Assembly: GCA_019241525.1 (NCBI GenBank)
Contig: JAFAWY010000101.1
Coordinates: 1 to 64,000, forward strand
Source of the DNA: Pseudonocardiales bacterium
GTDB lineage: Bacteria > Actinomycetota > Actinomycetes > Mycobacteriales > Pseudonocardiaceae
Direction of reading: 5' to 3'
Length of the DNA: 64,000 bases
Shown here: positions 50,207 through 58,515 of the stretch, in pieces
Layout: the number at the start of each line of letters is the position of its first letter
Numbering within the stretch: position 1 is the stretch's first letter
The notes under the pieces: generated by a model
Database searches by the model: none
What the model was told of the DNA's origin: nothing
What the model saw: only the letters and a program-made list of their open reading frames with translations
Translations under genes and position numbers: made by a program

Positions 50207-51439
50207 TCACTCGCTGCGGAGCGCTTCAATCGGGGCGAGCCGGGCAGCCCGGCTCGCCGGATAGACACCGAAAACCAGCCCGATCGCGACGGCCACGGCG
50301 AGTGCGCCCAGCGTCGCCAGCGGGGAGATCACAACCGGCTGGGAGATCAGCTTCGATAGGCCGAGCCCGGCGGCCACGCCCAATAGCACCCCGAGTACTC
50401 CACCGCTGAGCCCGAGGACGGATGCCTCGACCAGGAATTGGCGCCGGATGACCCGTGGCGTGGCGCCGAGCGCTTTGCGCAGACCGATCTCGCGGATCCG
50501 CTCGGTCACCGACACCAGCATGATGTTCATCACGCCCACGCCGCCGACCAGCAACGAGATCGCTGCGATACCACCGAGCAGCACTGTCAGAGTCTGGGTG
50601 ACCGAGGTGGCAGTGTTCAAGATCGACTGCTGGCTGGTGATGGTGAAATCCTCGCTGCCGGGTGTCGTGACGTGATGCAGGTTCGACAGTTCCGATTCGG
50701 CTTCCTGGTAGGCGGCGGACAGGGTGTCCGACGACTGGGCTTGCAGGTAGATGTTCTGCACCGAGGTGCGCGTCGCGCCGCCGAAGAGCCGCTCGGACGC
50801 GGTGGACAGCGCAACGATGGCCTGATCGTCCTCGTTCGCCGCCGCTGTCGAGCCCGCCGGGCTGAGCACCCCGATCACGCTCAGCGGTATGCCGGTGACC
50901 GTGACGGTTTGCCCGACCGCGTCCCGGGGGCCGAAGAGCTCCTGGGCGGTGGTGGCGGCGAGTACCACCACCGCCGCATGGTCGGTCACATCCTGCGTGG
51001 TGAGGAAGCGACCGCTGGATACCGTGCGCGCCCGGACGCTGAGCCAGTCTGGTGTCGTGCCCACCACGGTGGTGGTCCAGTTTGACGCTCCGGCCGTCAA
51101 TGATTCCGACCGCTGTACCGCGGGGGCGACCGCCGTGATGTCGGGTGCCACGACCTTGGAGGCCAGCGCGGTGGCATCAGTTTCGGTCAGGGTCGATGCG
51201 GATCCAAGGCCACCGCGAAGCCCGTTGCTGCTGGTGGTGCTACCTGGGCCGACGATGAGCAGGTTGCTGCCCAGCGAGTTGATCTGCTGGGTGATCTGCT
51301 GCTGGGCGCCGAGGCCGAGTCCGACGGTCAGGATGACCGCGGCGATGCCGATCAAGATGCCCAGCACGGTCAGCCCCGAGCGGAGCCGGTGCGACCGTAC
51401 CGCCTCCAGCCCAGTCCGGATCGTCTCCCACCAGTTCAT
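50207..51439 (-). CDS. MacB-type ABC transporter permease (FtsX domain)
   Basis: 410 residues. N-terminal transmembrane helix SGLTVLGILIGIAAVILTVGLG, an extracytoplasmic MacB_PCD domain of ~220 residues, then three C-terminal helices (GIAAISLLVGGVGVMNIMLVSV, VLGLSGGVLGVLLGVAAGLG, LATLGALAVAVAIGLVFGVYP) with the conserved ERIREIGLRKALGATPRVIRRQFLVEA cytosolic loop (quoted partly). MacB exports lipopeptides, macrolides or lipoproteins by mechanotransmission. It lies next to the ATPase and two adaptors. Confidence 0.92.
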   Translation of the reverse strand: MNWWETIRTGLEAVRSHRLRSGLTVLGILIGIAAVILTVGLGLGAQQQITQQINSLGSNLLIVGPGSTTSSNGLRGGLGSASTLTETDATALASKVVAPDITAVAPAVQRSESLTAGASNWTTTVVGTTPDWLSVRARTVSSGRFLTTQDVTDHAAVVVLAATTAQELFGPRDAVGQTVTVTGIPLSVIGVLSPAGSTAAANEDDQAIVALSTASERLFGGATRTSVQNIYLQAQSSDTLSAAYQEAESELSNLHHVTTPGSEDFTITSQQSILNTATSVTQTLTVLLGGIAAISLLVGGVGVMNIMLVSVTERIREIGLRKALGATPRVIRRQFLVEASVLGLSGGVLGVLLGVAAGLGLSKLISQPVVISPLATLGALAVAVAIGLVFGVYPASRAARLAPIEALRSE

Positions 51440-51600
51440 CCCCCCACCCCCTCCCCGGCGTGTCGCTCCCTCATGCTCCCCGTGTCGCGCCCTCCGGCAC
51501 GTCGCGCGTCGCGTCCCCCAGCCCGCCGTGTCTCCTCTCCTGCCCGGCGTGTCGCTCCCTCATCCACGGTGTGTCGCCTCCTGATGCACACCACTGTCGT
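51440..51600. repeat. Cluster of degenerate GAGCGACACGCCGGG repeats
   Basis: On the minus strand the motif GAGGGAGCGACACGCCGGG occurs at about 51460 and 51545 with diverged copies between (e.g. GGAGACACGGCGGG, GGGCGCGACACGGGG). The same motif family recurs at 53750-53880. The cluster occupies the gap between ATPase and permease genes and reaches into the ATPase 3' end. Confidence 0.6.
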
Positions 51601-52294
51601 TCTGGATGGCGCCATCCAGAATGTGCACGGTCCGGGCGGCCGCGGCCGCCACATCGGCCTCGTGCGTGATGAGCACGATGGTTCGCCCGGCGACGTGCAG
51701 TTCGGCGAGCAGGTCCAGGACGTCTGTGGTCGAGGCAGAGTCCAGGTTGCCGGTGGGTTCATCGGCCAGGATCAGCGCTGGATCGGTGACCAACGCCCGG
51801 GCGATAGCCACCCGTTGCTGCTGGCCGCCGGACAGCTCCCCGGGGCGGTGTTCCACCCGGTGGGCCAGACCAACCCGGGCCAACGCCTCCGTTGCCCTGG
51901 CAGTGCGCTCAGCGCGCCGGACGCCGGCATAGCACAGCGGCAGTTCCACATTGCGCCCGGCCGTCAATGAGGCCAGCAGGTTGAACTGTTGAAACACAAA
52001 CCCGATTCGCCGGTTGCGGACGTCTGCCAGTTCCTCTTCCGACATCGTGCTGACATCCTGGCCGGCCAGGCGGTACGTTCCCGATGTCGGGCTATCCAGG
52101 CAACCGAGGACGTGCATCAGCGTCGACTTACCGGATCCGGAGGGACCGGTGATCGCCACGAATTCGCCTTCCCGGATCGCGATGCAGGCCCCACGTAGCG
52201 CCTGGACCTGCAGCGAGCCGCTGCGGTAGGTCTTGCTGACGCCGCGCAACTCCAGGAGCGGAAATTCCAGCGTAGGAAACAGGTCGGTGGTCAT
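51560..52294 (-). CDS. MacB-type ABC transporter ATPase
   Basis: 244 residues. Walker [11 protein letters not shown]-loop [22 protein letters not shown], signature [15 protein letters not shown], Walker [17 protein letters not shown] and H-loop LITHEADV. The [14 protein letters not shown] block is typical of LolD/MacB-type ATPases. Its last ~12 codons ([10 protein letters not shown]) lie in the repeat cluster and may not be original. Encoded four bases after the first adaptor gene. Confidence 0.95.
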   Translation of the reverse strand: MTTDLFPTLEFPLLELRGVSKTYRSGSLQVQALRGACIAIREGEFVAITGPSGSGKSTLMHVLGCLDSPTSGTYRLAGQDVSTMSEEELADVRNRRIGFVFQQFNLLASLTAGRNVELPLCYAGVRRAERTARATEALARVGLAHRVEHRPGELSGGQQQRVAIARALVTDPALILADEPTGNLDSASTTDVLDLLAELHVAGRTIVLITHEADVAAAAARTVHILDGAIQNDSGVHQEATHRG

Positions 52295-52297
52295 CGG

Positions 52298-53611
52298 TTA
52301 ACCCGTCCTGCTACCCAGACCGCGGCCTCCGCCGCCGAAACCACCGCCTCCACCACCAAAACCACCGCCCCCACCACCAAAACCACCGCCCCCACCACCA
52401 AAGCCACCGCCACTGCCACTGCCGCTGCCGAAACCACCACCCCGTCCTGTGCCGGCCCCACGAGAACCCGCCGGCGCGGCGGGCAGCACGATGCGGGTAC
52501 CGGCCGCTAGACCACTGGTGATTTGTGTCTGGCCGCCCGCGCTGAGTCCCACCGTCACCGGACGGGATACCTGCTTAGTGCCGGACATCTCATAGACCAC
52601 AAACTGGCCACCTTCGGAGTGCACCGCTGCCCGGGGCACCACGACGACGTCAGTGAGCTGTTTGACGGTGATCGAGATTTGAGCGGTGGCACCGATGGGC
52701 AGGTTGCCGGGATTACCGGTGACGTCAATGGTGATTGGGTAGCTGGTAACCCCGGAGTTCTGGCTCCCGACCATCCCCACCGAGGCCACGGTTCCGAATA
52801 CTTGGCTGGTCGACCCGTTCGGCACGATGACAGCCTGATCGCCGGAGCGCAGTTGACTGACCTGGGTGTCGTCGACGCTCGCGTTGACGATGTAGCTTCC
52901 TGTACTGATCACCACTATCTGCGAGTTTGATGCCGGGGTGGTCGAAGCGGACGCGTTGTTCGACGATGTGGTCGCGGCTAGCCCCCCGGTCCCCGTCGGC
53001 CCGCCAGACGCGCCACCTGAGCCACCTGAGCCAGCTGACGAGCCGCCGGATACTTGCTGGCCCACTGTCAACGACACCGCAGCGACTGTGCCGCCGAACG
53101 GCGCGGTCAACGAGGCGCGGGACAGGTTCTGCTGCGCGACGGTCAACTGCGCATTCGACGAGGTGAGCGCGGCGTTGTCGGCATTGAGCTGAGCCGCCGG
53201 CGCACCGGACGCCTGGTCTGCGGCGACCCTGGCCTCGCTGGCCGCCACCGCGGCCTTCGCCTGGGCCACCTGACTGGGCAGCGACGCTGCATCCACCGTC
53301 GCCAGGGTTTGGCCGGCTTTCACCTGCTGACCAACGGTCGCCGAGACCGCGGTGACCTGGCCACTGACTCCGAAATTCAGATTTGCCTGCTGGGCAGCGG
53401 CGATTGTGCCGGTTGCCAACACCGTTTGGCGTATCGTCCCCAGGGTCGCGGTGCCTAGCCGGGGAGCGGCAGCCGAGGAAGATCCTGCTGCCCATGCCCA
53501 GCCGGTGATCACGACGCCGGCCGCGATGACCACCACACTCACGATCAGCCAGCGCTTGGTCAGCAGCTGGCGCATCGTGATCATTGGCTTCACCACGACA
53601 ACCTTCCGCAC
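52298..53611 (-). CDS. Membrane-fusion adaptor protein with Gly-rich C-terminal repeats
   Basis: 437 residues. A single N-terminal membrane helix (WLIVSVVVIAAGVVITGWAW), lipoyl halves (AQQANLNFGVSGQVTAVSAT; SLTAPFGGTVAAVSLTVGQQ), a hairpin with Ser/Gly insert, beta-barrel (DVTGNPGNLPIGATAQISITV) and membrane-proximal domain (VVVPRAAVHSEGGQFVVYEM). The last ~50 residues are GGGFGGGGGG-type repeats, unusual for adaptors. First gene of the five-gene export operon. Start ATG at 53611; a second ATG at residue 10 is possible. Confidence 0.88.
   Translation of the reverse strand: MRKVVVVKPMITMRQLLTKRWLIVSVVVIAAGVVITGWAWAAGSSSAAAPRLGTATLGTIRQTVLATGTIAAAQQANLNFGVSGQVTAVSATVGQQVKAGQTLATVDAASLPSQVAQAKAAVAASEARVAADQASGAPAAQLNADNAALTSSNAQLTVAQQNLSRASLTAPFGGTVAAVSLTVGQQVSGGSSAGSGGSGGASGGPTGTGGLAATTSSNNASASTTPASNSQIVVISTGSYIVNASVDDTQVSQLRSGDQAVIVPNGSTSQVFGTVASVGMVGSQNSGVTSYPITIDVTGNPGNLPIGATAQISITVKQLTDVVVVPRAAVHSEGGQFVVYEMSGTKQVSRPVTVGLSAGGQTQITSGLAAGTRIVLPAAPAGSRGAGTGRGGGFGSGSGSGGGFGGGGGGFGGGGGGFGGGGGGFGGGGRGLGSRTG
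52337..52407 (-). repeat. 21-bp tandem repeat coding FGGGGGG
   Basis: Three to four units of AACCACCGCCCCCACCACCAA (plus strand) give the GGGGGF heptad near the adaptor C-terminus. Such repeats are prone to slippage. Confidence 0.8.
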
Positions 53612-53719
53612 GCCTGACCGGGTAGCGACGCAGGCGAGTCAGCCACAGGAATGTGAACGCGTGCTGCGGGCAGCCTGGAAGTTGCATGTGAGGGCGGCTA
53701 CCGGCCGGGCGGGCCAGAG

Positions 53720-53880
53720 GAGCTAGTCCGGTGGGGAACCTTGGCCAGGCGCTGGGGCAGGGCCAGGAGAGCGCGACACGCCAGGCAGAAAAAGGGGACA
53801 CAGCAGGCACGGGAGCGCGACACGCACGGTAGGAGCGCACGACACGCCGGGGAGGGGCCGCGAGCAGGAGAAGAAGGGGC
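53720..53880. repeat. Second cluster of GAGCG(C)GACACGCC repeats
   Basis: GAGAGCGCGACACGCCAGGC (53768), CGGGAGCGCGACACGCACGG (53810) and GGAGCGCACGACACGCCGGG (53833) occur within 90 bases between the adaptor gene and pgl. They match the family at 51440-51600 in opposite apparent orientation of the surrounding gap. Confidence 0.6.
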
Positions 53881-54654
53881 TTAGCGGGGGAGGAGTTCGG
53901 GGGGGAGTTTGGCGGCGGCAGCGCGGTCTAGCAGCCACAGCGTGCGGCGACGGCCAGTGGCACCGGCGGCGGGAACGCTCACCTGGCCGGCGCCGCCTAG
54001 GGCCATCGCCACCGCCGCGGCTTTGTCCGACCCGGAGACGATCAACCACACCTCAGCGGCGCACCGGATGGCCGGCTGGGTCAGCGTGATCCGGATAGGC
54101 GGCGGCTTGGGGCTACCTCGCACGGCGATCACCGCCCGCTCGGTCTCGTACACCGCAGGGGAGCCGGGAAAGACCGACGCGACGTGGCCGTCCTCGCCCA
54201 CGCCGAGAAGGCAGATATCGAAGGATGGCGCCACGCCGCGGTCTTCCGGCCGCCGCTGGTTGAGCAGCTGCTCTTCGTAGGTCCGCGCCGCTGCGTCCGG
54301 ATCATTGCCCCACGGACCGTCCGAGGCGCCCATCGGGAACACCCGGGCGGGATCCATATCGACGTGGTCGAGCAGGGCCTCGCGCGCTTGGGTCTCGTTG
54401 CGCTCCGGGTGACCGCGGGGCAGGAAACGCTCGTCCCCCCAGTAGATATCCAGTTGCCGCCAGTCCACTGCCGTTGCCGCCGGGGTGTTCGCCACCTCCC
54501 GCAGTACCGCGATCCCGATCCGGCCACCGGTCAGGACCAGGGATGCCGACCCGGAGGCGCTCTGCACATCCACGATCCGGGTGATGAGCCGGGCGGCCGT
54601 GGCAGCAGCAAGTACCTCGGCGGTGGCGTGCACCACCACGTCGGGGCGGGTCAC
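53881..54654 (-). CDS. pgl: 6-phosphogluconolactonase
   Basis: 257 residues. VLTGGRIGIAVLREV, WRQLDIYWGDERFLPRGHPERN and ICLLGVGEDGHVASVFPG are the glucosamine-6-P isomerase/6PGL blocks. Hydrolyses 6-phosphogluconolactone. GTG start overlaps the opcA stop. The fifth enzyme of the operon. Confidence 0.94.
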   Translation of the reverse strand: MTRPDVVVHATAEVLAAATAARLITRIVDVQSASGSASLVLTGGRIGIAVLREVANTPAATAVDWRQLDIYWGDERFLPRGHPERNETQAREALLDHVDMDPARVFPMGASDGPWGNDPDAAARTYEEQLLNQRRPEDRGVAPSFDICLLGVGEDGHVASVFPGSPAVYETERAVIAVRGSPKPPPIRITLTQPAIRCAAEVWLIVSGSDKAAAVAMALGGAGQVSVPAAGATGRRRTLWLLDRAAAAKLPPELLPR

Positions 54655-55622
54655 GGACCGCGCCTTGCATCGGCCGATCGGCTGCCCTTCGTCGCGCCGG
54701 TGCGCCGACCTTCGACCTCGGTCATCGCCTGGAGCGCGGCGTAGTAGATCTCATCGGGGTCCAACCTGCGCAGCTCCTCGGCGAGACACTCGCGCACTGG
54801 TCGCCGTCGCAGCGGCACCTGGCGGTCTGGTTGGCCAGGCTGGCGCAGGGTGCCGACCTTGCCGTCCGGCCGGACCAACTCCACCGGGCCGGAACGACGC
54901 TCCAGTACTGCCGCGTGGATCCCGCCGCCCGGAGGGCTGGTGCGGCGGCGCACTGGTACCTCCAGGCGGGCGCGCAACCAGCCGGCAAGCAGGTCGGTCG
55001 ATGGGTTATCGGCGGCACCGGTCACGGTGACCGCGTCGACGTCCTCGTACGGCGGCAGGTCCAGGGCCGCGGCGAGCAGGGCGCGCCATGGCGTGAGCCG
55101 CGACCACGCCAGGTCGGTGTCCCCGGGGGTGTAGGCGGTACGCCGGCTTTCGAGTGCCTTGATGGGCTGAGCTGCCGCAGCGGCGTCAGTGATCCGGCGC
55201 TGCGCCAGCTGGCCAAGGGGATCGATCGCGGGAGCTGCCGGGGACACCCCGGGCCACCAGGTAACCACGGGGCAGTCTGCCAGCAGCAGCGGTACCACCA
55301 CGCTGTCTCCGTGGTCGGCCAGCGGGCCGTATAAGCGCAGGACGAGCACCTCGGACGCGCCGGCGTCGCCACCGACGCGGATCTGGGCGTCCAGCCGGGT
55401 CCCGGCCCGCTTGAGACCCCGGGCGACCACGAGCACCCGGCACGGGTGCTCCATGCTCGCCTCATTGGCCGCTTCAATGGACTGCTCCACCTGTGCTGAG
55501 TCGTCAGTGACGATCACCAGATTGAGTACCCGGCCCACGGCGACTGCGCCGCCGCGCTCCCGGATGTCGATCAGGGCGTGGTTGACCGCTGATGCTGTCG
55601 TCGACGGCAAATCGATGATCAT
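54651..55622 (-). CDS. opcA: Glucose-6-phosphate dehydrogenase assembly protein OpcA
   Basis: 323 residues. PCRVLVVARGLKR, DCPVVTWWPGVSPAAPAIDP, DLAWSRLTPWRALLAAALD are OpcA signatures. OpcA activates or allosterically controls Zwf in actinobacteria and cyanobacteria. It overlaps the photolyase stop (ATGA) and pgl start. In most relatives it directly follows zwf; here two unrelated genes intervene. Confidence 0.95.
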   Translation of the reverse strand: MIIDLPSTTASAVNHALIDIRERGGAVAVGRVLNLVIVTDDSAQVEQSIEAANEASMEHPCRVLVVARGLKRAGTRLDAQIRVGGDAGASEVLVLRLYGPLADHGDSVVVPLLLADCPVVTWWPGVSPAAPAIDPLGQLAQRRITDAAAAAQPIKALESRRTAYTPGDTDLAWSRLTPWRALLAAALDLPPYEDVDAVTVTGAADNPSTDLLAGWLRARLEVPVRRRTSPPGGGIHAAVLERRSGPVELVRPDGKVGTLRQPGQPDRQVPLRRRPVRECLAEELRRLDPDEIYYAALQAMTEVEGRRTGATKGSRSADARRGP

Positions 55623-56998
55623 AATGTGCTCTCAGCTGTTTTCCGGGCGGTGTGGAAGCGATCCGCCCCTTCGCGCAGGTCGATGATCGGCTCGGGATAG
55701 TCCAGGCGGCCCCGGTGCGGTGCGTCCAGCTTCCACGGTTGGTGCACCGCGGGTCTAGGGACGTCCCGCAGTTCGGGTAGGTAGCGGCGGACGTAGTCAC
55801 CGTCGGGGTCATAGCGCTGCGCCTGCCGTAGCGGATTGAGCACCCGGTTGGGCCGGGTGTCGGTACCGGTGCCCGCGACCCATTGCCAGTTGAGTTGGTT
55901 GTTGGCGACATCGGCGTCGACGAGCAGGTCGAAGAAGTGCTGGGCGCCAAGGCGCCAGTCCAGATACAGCGTCTTGGTCAAGAAGCTGGCAGCGATGAGG
56001 CGAGCACGATTGTGCATCCAGCCCTCGGCGCGGAGTTGCCGCATGCCGGCATCGACGATCGGGTAACCGGTGCGGCCATCTCGCCAGGCCTGCGCGGCTT
56101 CCTCGTCGTCGCGCCACCGGTCGTGCCGGTGGCGGTAGTCGGTGGTCGCGGCGTCGGGACGCGCAGCGAGCACCTGGTGGTGAAAGTCGCGCCACGCCAG
56201 CTGGCGGATGAAGGCTGCCCCGCCGGGTGTGTCGGCGTCGGCGGTGTGTACCGCCTCGGTTGCTGAGACACATCCGAAGTGCAGGTAGGGGGACAGCTGG
56301 GAGGTGCCATCGGCGGCCAGATCATCATGCGCCTGTTCGTAATCAACGACTCGTCCGGCCAGCCAGTCGCTCAGAATGCGCCGGCCCGCCGTTTCCCCAC
56401 CCCGGGGGAGCTGGGGTGAACGCTGGCCGGAACACAGTTCGTCAGCGCTGGGTAGTGGGTCGCTGGTAACGGATGGCACGGTGATCCGGCTGGGCGGTGG
56501 GCGCAGAGCGCGGCGCTGCGCGTCAAGCCAACGCCGGTAGTAAGGGGTGAACACCGCGAAATGAGTGCCGCCACCCGCCGGAGTGATCGCGCCGGGTTCC
56601 ACCACAGTGATCGACATCTCGTGGACCTGCAACCGGCAGCCGTGTTCAGCGAGACGCTCGCGTAATCCTTGCTCGCGGCGGTGGCTGTAAGCGCTGACGT
56701 CACCGGCGACATGCACCTGGTCTGCGCCCAGCTCCGCGGCAATGCGCTCGACTTCCTTGACCACGTCACCAGAGCGCACTACAAGACGCCCGCCCAACTT
56801 CCGCAGTTGGTCATCCAGATCCGCCAGCGCGTTGGCGAGAAAAGTTGCCCGGTTGGCGGACATCGACCCGCCGCGCAGGATTGCTGAGTCGAGCACGAAC
56901 AGCGGCACTACTTCGGTGGCGGCGTGGCACGCGGCGTGCAGGACAGGGTTGTCATGTACCCGCAGATCCCGGGTGAACAGGCCGATTGCCACGCTCAT
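55619..56998 (-). CDS. phr: Class I CPD photolyase
   Basis: 459 residues. N-terminal antenna-binding domain (IGLFTRDLRVHDNPVLHAA), and FAD domain with LSPYLHFGCVSATEAVH, RQLAWRDFHHQVLAARPD, GRTGYPIVDAGMRQLRAEGWMHNRARLIAASFLTK (in parts) and DWRLGAQHFFDLLVDADVANN. The Trp triad region (WMHNRAR, NWQWVAG) is present. It repairs UV pyrimidine dimers with light. It is overlapped on both sides by SDR and opcA genes, so it is truly part of this operon. Confidence 0.93.
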   Translation of the reverse strand: MSVAIGLFTRDLRVHDNPVLHAACHAATEVVPLFVLDSAILRGGSMSANRATFLANALADLDDQLRKLGGRLVVRSGDVVKEVERIAAELGADQVHVAGDVSAYSHRREQGLRERLAEHGCRLQVHEMSITVVEPGAITPAGGGTHFAVFTPYYRRWLDAQRRALRPPPSRITVPSVTSDPLPSADELCSGQRSPQLPRGGETAGRRILSDWLAGRVVDYEQAHDDLAADGTSQLSPYLHFGCVSATEAVHTADADTPGGAAFIRQLAWRDFHHQVLAARPDAATTDYRHRHDRWRDDEEAAQAWRDGRTGYPIVDAGMRQLRAEGWMHNRARLIAASFLTKTLYLDWRLGAQHFFDLLVDADVANNQLNWQWVAGTGTDTRPNRVLNPLRQAQRYDPDGDYVRRYLPELRDVPRPAVHQPWKLDAPHRGRLDYPEPIIDLREGADRFHTARKTAESTL

Positions 56999-58491
56999 GC
57001 CGCGGACCCGCCGGTGGTGTGCACGCTGTTCCGGGCGCTGGAGCGCTCGGCCGCACTGGCGATATTGCGCACCATGCCGCCGAAGACGATGCCATGGAAA
57101 GGCGCGACACTGTGCCAGTACAAATGTCCCGCGAGCCCATGAGGTTTGAACAGCGCCCGCTGCCGGTAGCAGGAGCCGCCGTTACCGTCCGGAACGGCTT
57201 CGAGTTCCAGCCACGCGCGGCCGGGAAGGCGCATTTCGGCACGCAACCGCAGCAGCCGGGGTCGCTGGAGGTGCTCCACCCGCCACCAGTCCAGGGCTTC
57301 CCCGGCGTGCAGGCGGTGGGGGTCGCGGCGGCCGCGGCGCAACCCGACACCACCGACTATCCGGTCGATCCAGCCGCGTACCGACCATGCCAGGGGAAAC
57401 GAGTACCAGCCGTGCTCGCCGCCGATGGCTTCGATGACGTTCCAGAGAGTCTGGGCATCGGCGGTGCAGCGGTACTCCCGAAGGTCCTCGTACAGCGAGC
57501 CGCCGGACCACTCCGGGTCGGTAGGCAGCGGATCCGATGGCGCACCCGGCCACGCCGCATCTGACCAGCGGGTAGGGACCTGGGCGCGGCGGGTGTTCGT
57601 CAACGCCAGCTCGACGGCGTGCTCATAGGGAGTCAGGCCACCGTCCGGGTCGGGAATGTAGTCGGCGATGTCGTGATCGTGGCAGACCACTTCGTGCACC
57701 AGCGATTCGATCAACGGGACGGCGATGCTGCGCGGCACCGGGGTGACCAGGTTGACCCACTGAGCCGACAGCCAAGGCGTCAGCACCGGCACCGGCACGA
57801 CCACGCGCCGGGGCAGCTTGGCCACGACCGCGTAGCGGCGCATCATCTCCAGGTAGGTCAGCACATCCGGCCCACCGATATCGAAAGCCCGGTTGACCTT
57901 CTCCGGCAGCGCCGCAGCGGCGGTCAGGTAGTGCAGTACGTCACGCACAGCGATGGGCTGGATGCGGTTGTGCACCCAGCGTGGCGTAACCATGGCAGGC
58001 AACCGCTCGGTGAGGTAACGCAGCATCTCGAAGCTGGCCGAGCCGGATCCCAGAATCACCGCCGCCCGCAACACGATGGCCGGCGCACCGGAGTCGAGCA
58101 GGATCTGCCCTACCTCGGCCCGTGAGGCCAGGTGATCCGAGAGCGGCCCAGTGTCGGGCGTGATCCCGCCCAGATACACCAGGCGGGCAGCGCCGGCAAC
58201 GCGAGCTGCCTCGGCGACCACCTGGGCGGCGCGGCGGTCGACGTCAACGAAATCTCGCCGGTTGAGCGAGTGCACCAGGTAGTAGACGACGTCCTGACCG
58301 GCCATCGCCTTCTGCGCGCTCCCCGCATCGGTGACATCCCCTGAGACGATCTCGACCTGATCCCGCCAGGGCACCTCGGCGAGCTTGCCGGGAGTACGCG
58401 CAACCACCCGCACGTGGTGGCCGGCGCTCAACAGGGCGGGAACGAGGCGACCACCGATATAGCCGGTGGCGCCGAACACTACGCAGCGCAT
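56995..58491 (-). CDS. NAD(P)-binding SDR / DUF2867 fusion protein
   Basis: 498 residues. Rossmann glycine motif VVFGATGYIGGRL (residues 5-17), Tyr-x-Val-HSLN (VYYLVHSLNRRDF), then a C-terminal DUF2867 (SRPBCC-like) domain with WNVIEAIGGEHGWYSFPLAW, GGVGLRRGRRDPHRLHAGEALDWW and ALFKPHGLAGHLYWHSVAPFH. Homologues are often next to photolyase or carotenoid genes and are thought to act in redox or membrane metabolism. Sits directly upstream of phr with a 4-base overlap and 24 bases after zwf. Confidence 0.88.
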   Translation of the reverse strand: MRCVVFGATGYIGGRLVPALLSAGHHVRVVARTPGKLAEVPWRDQVEIVSGDVTDAGSAQKAMAGQDVVYYLVHSLNRRDFVDVDRRAAQVVAEAARVAGAARLVYLGGITPDTGPLSDHLASRAEVGQILLDSGAPAIVLRAAVILGSGSASFEMLRYLTERLPAMVTPRWVHNRIQPIAVRDVLHYLTAAAALPEKVNRAFDIGGPDVLTYLEMMRRYAVVAKLPRRVVVPVPVLTPWLSAQWVNLVTPVPRSIAVPLIESLVHEVVCHDHDIADYIPDPDGGLTPYEHAVELALTNTRRAQVPTRWSDAAWPGAPSDPLPTDPEWSGGSLYEDLREYRCTADAQTLWNVIEAIGGEHGWYSFPLAWSVRGWIDRIVGGVGLRRGRRDPHRLHAGEALDWWRVEHLQRPRLLRLRAEMRLPGRAWLELEAVPDGNGGSCYRQRALFKPHGLAGHLYWHSVAPFHGIVFGGMVRNIASAAERSSARNSVHTTGGSAA

Positions 58492-58515
58492 ATCAGCACG
58501 GAAGCCAACTGGAGA

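Noticed and set aside
52337-52407. CRISPR-like repeats
   Set aside because: The 21-bp units are contiguous without spacers and encode Gly-Gly-Phe heptads in an adaptor protein.
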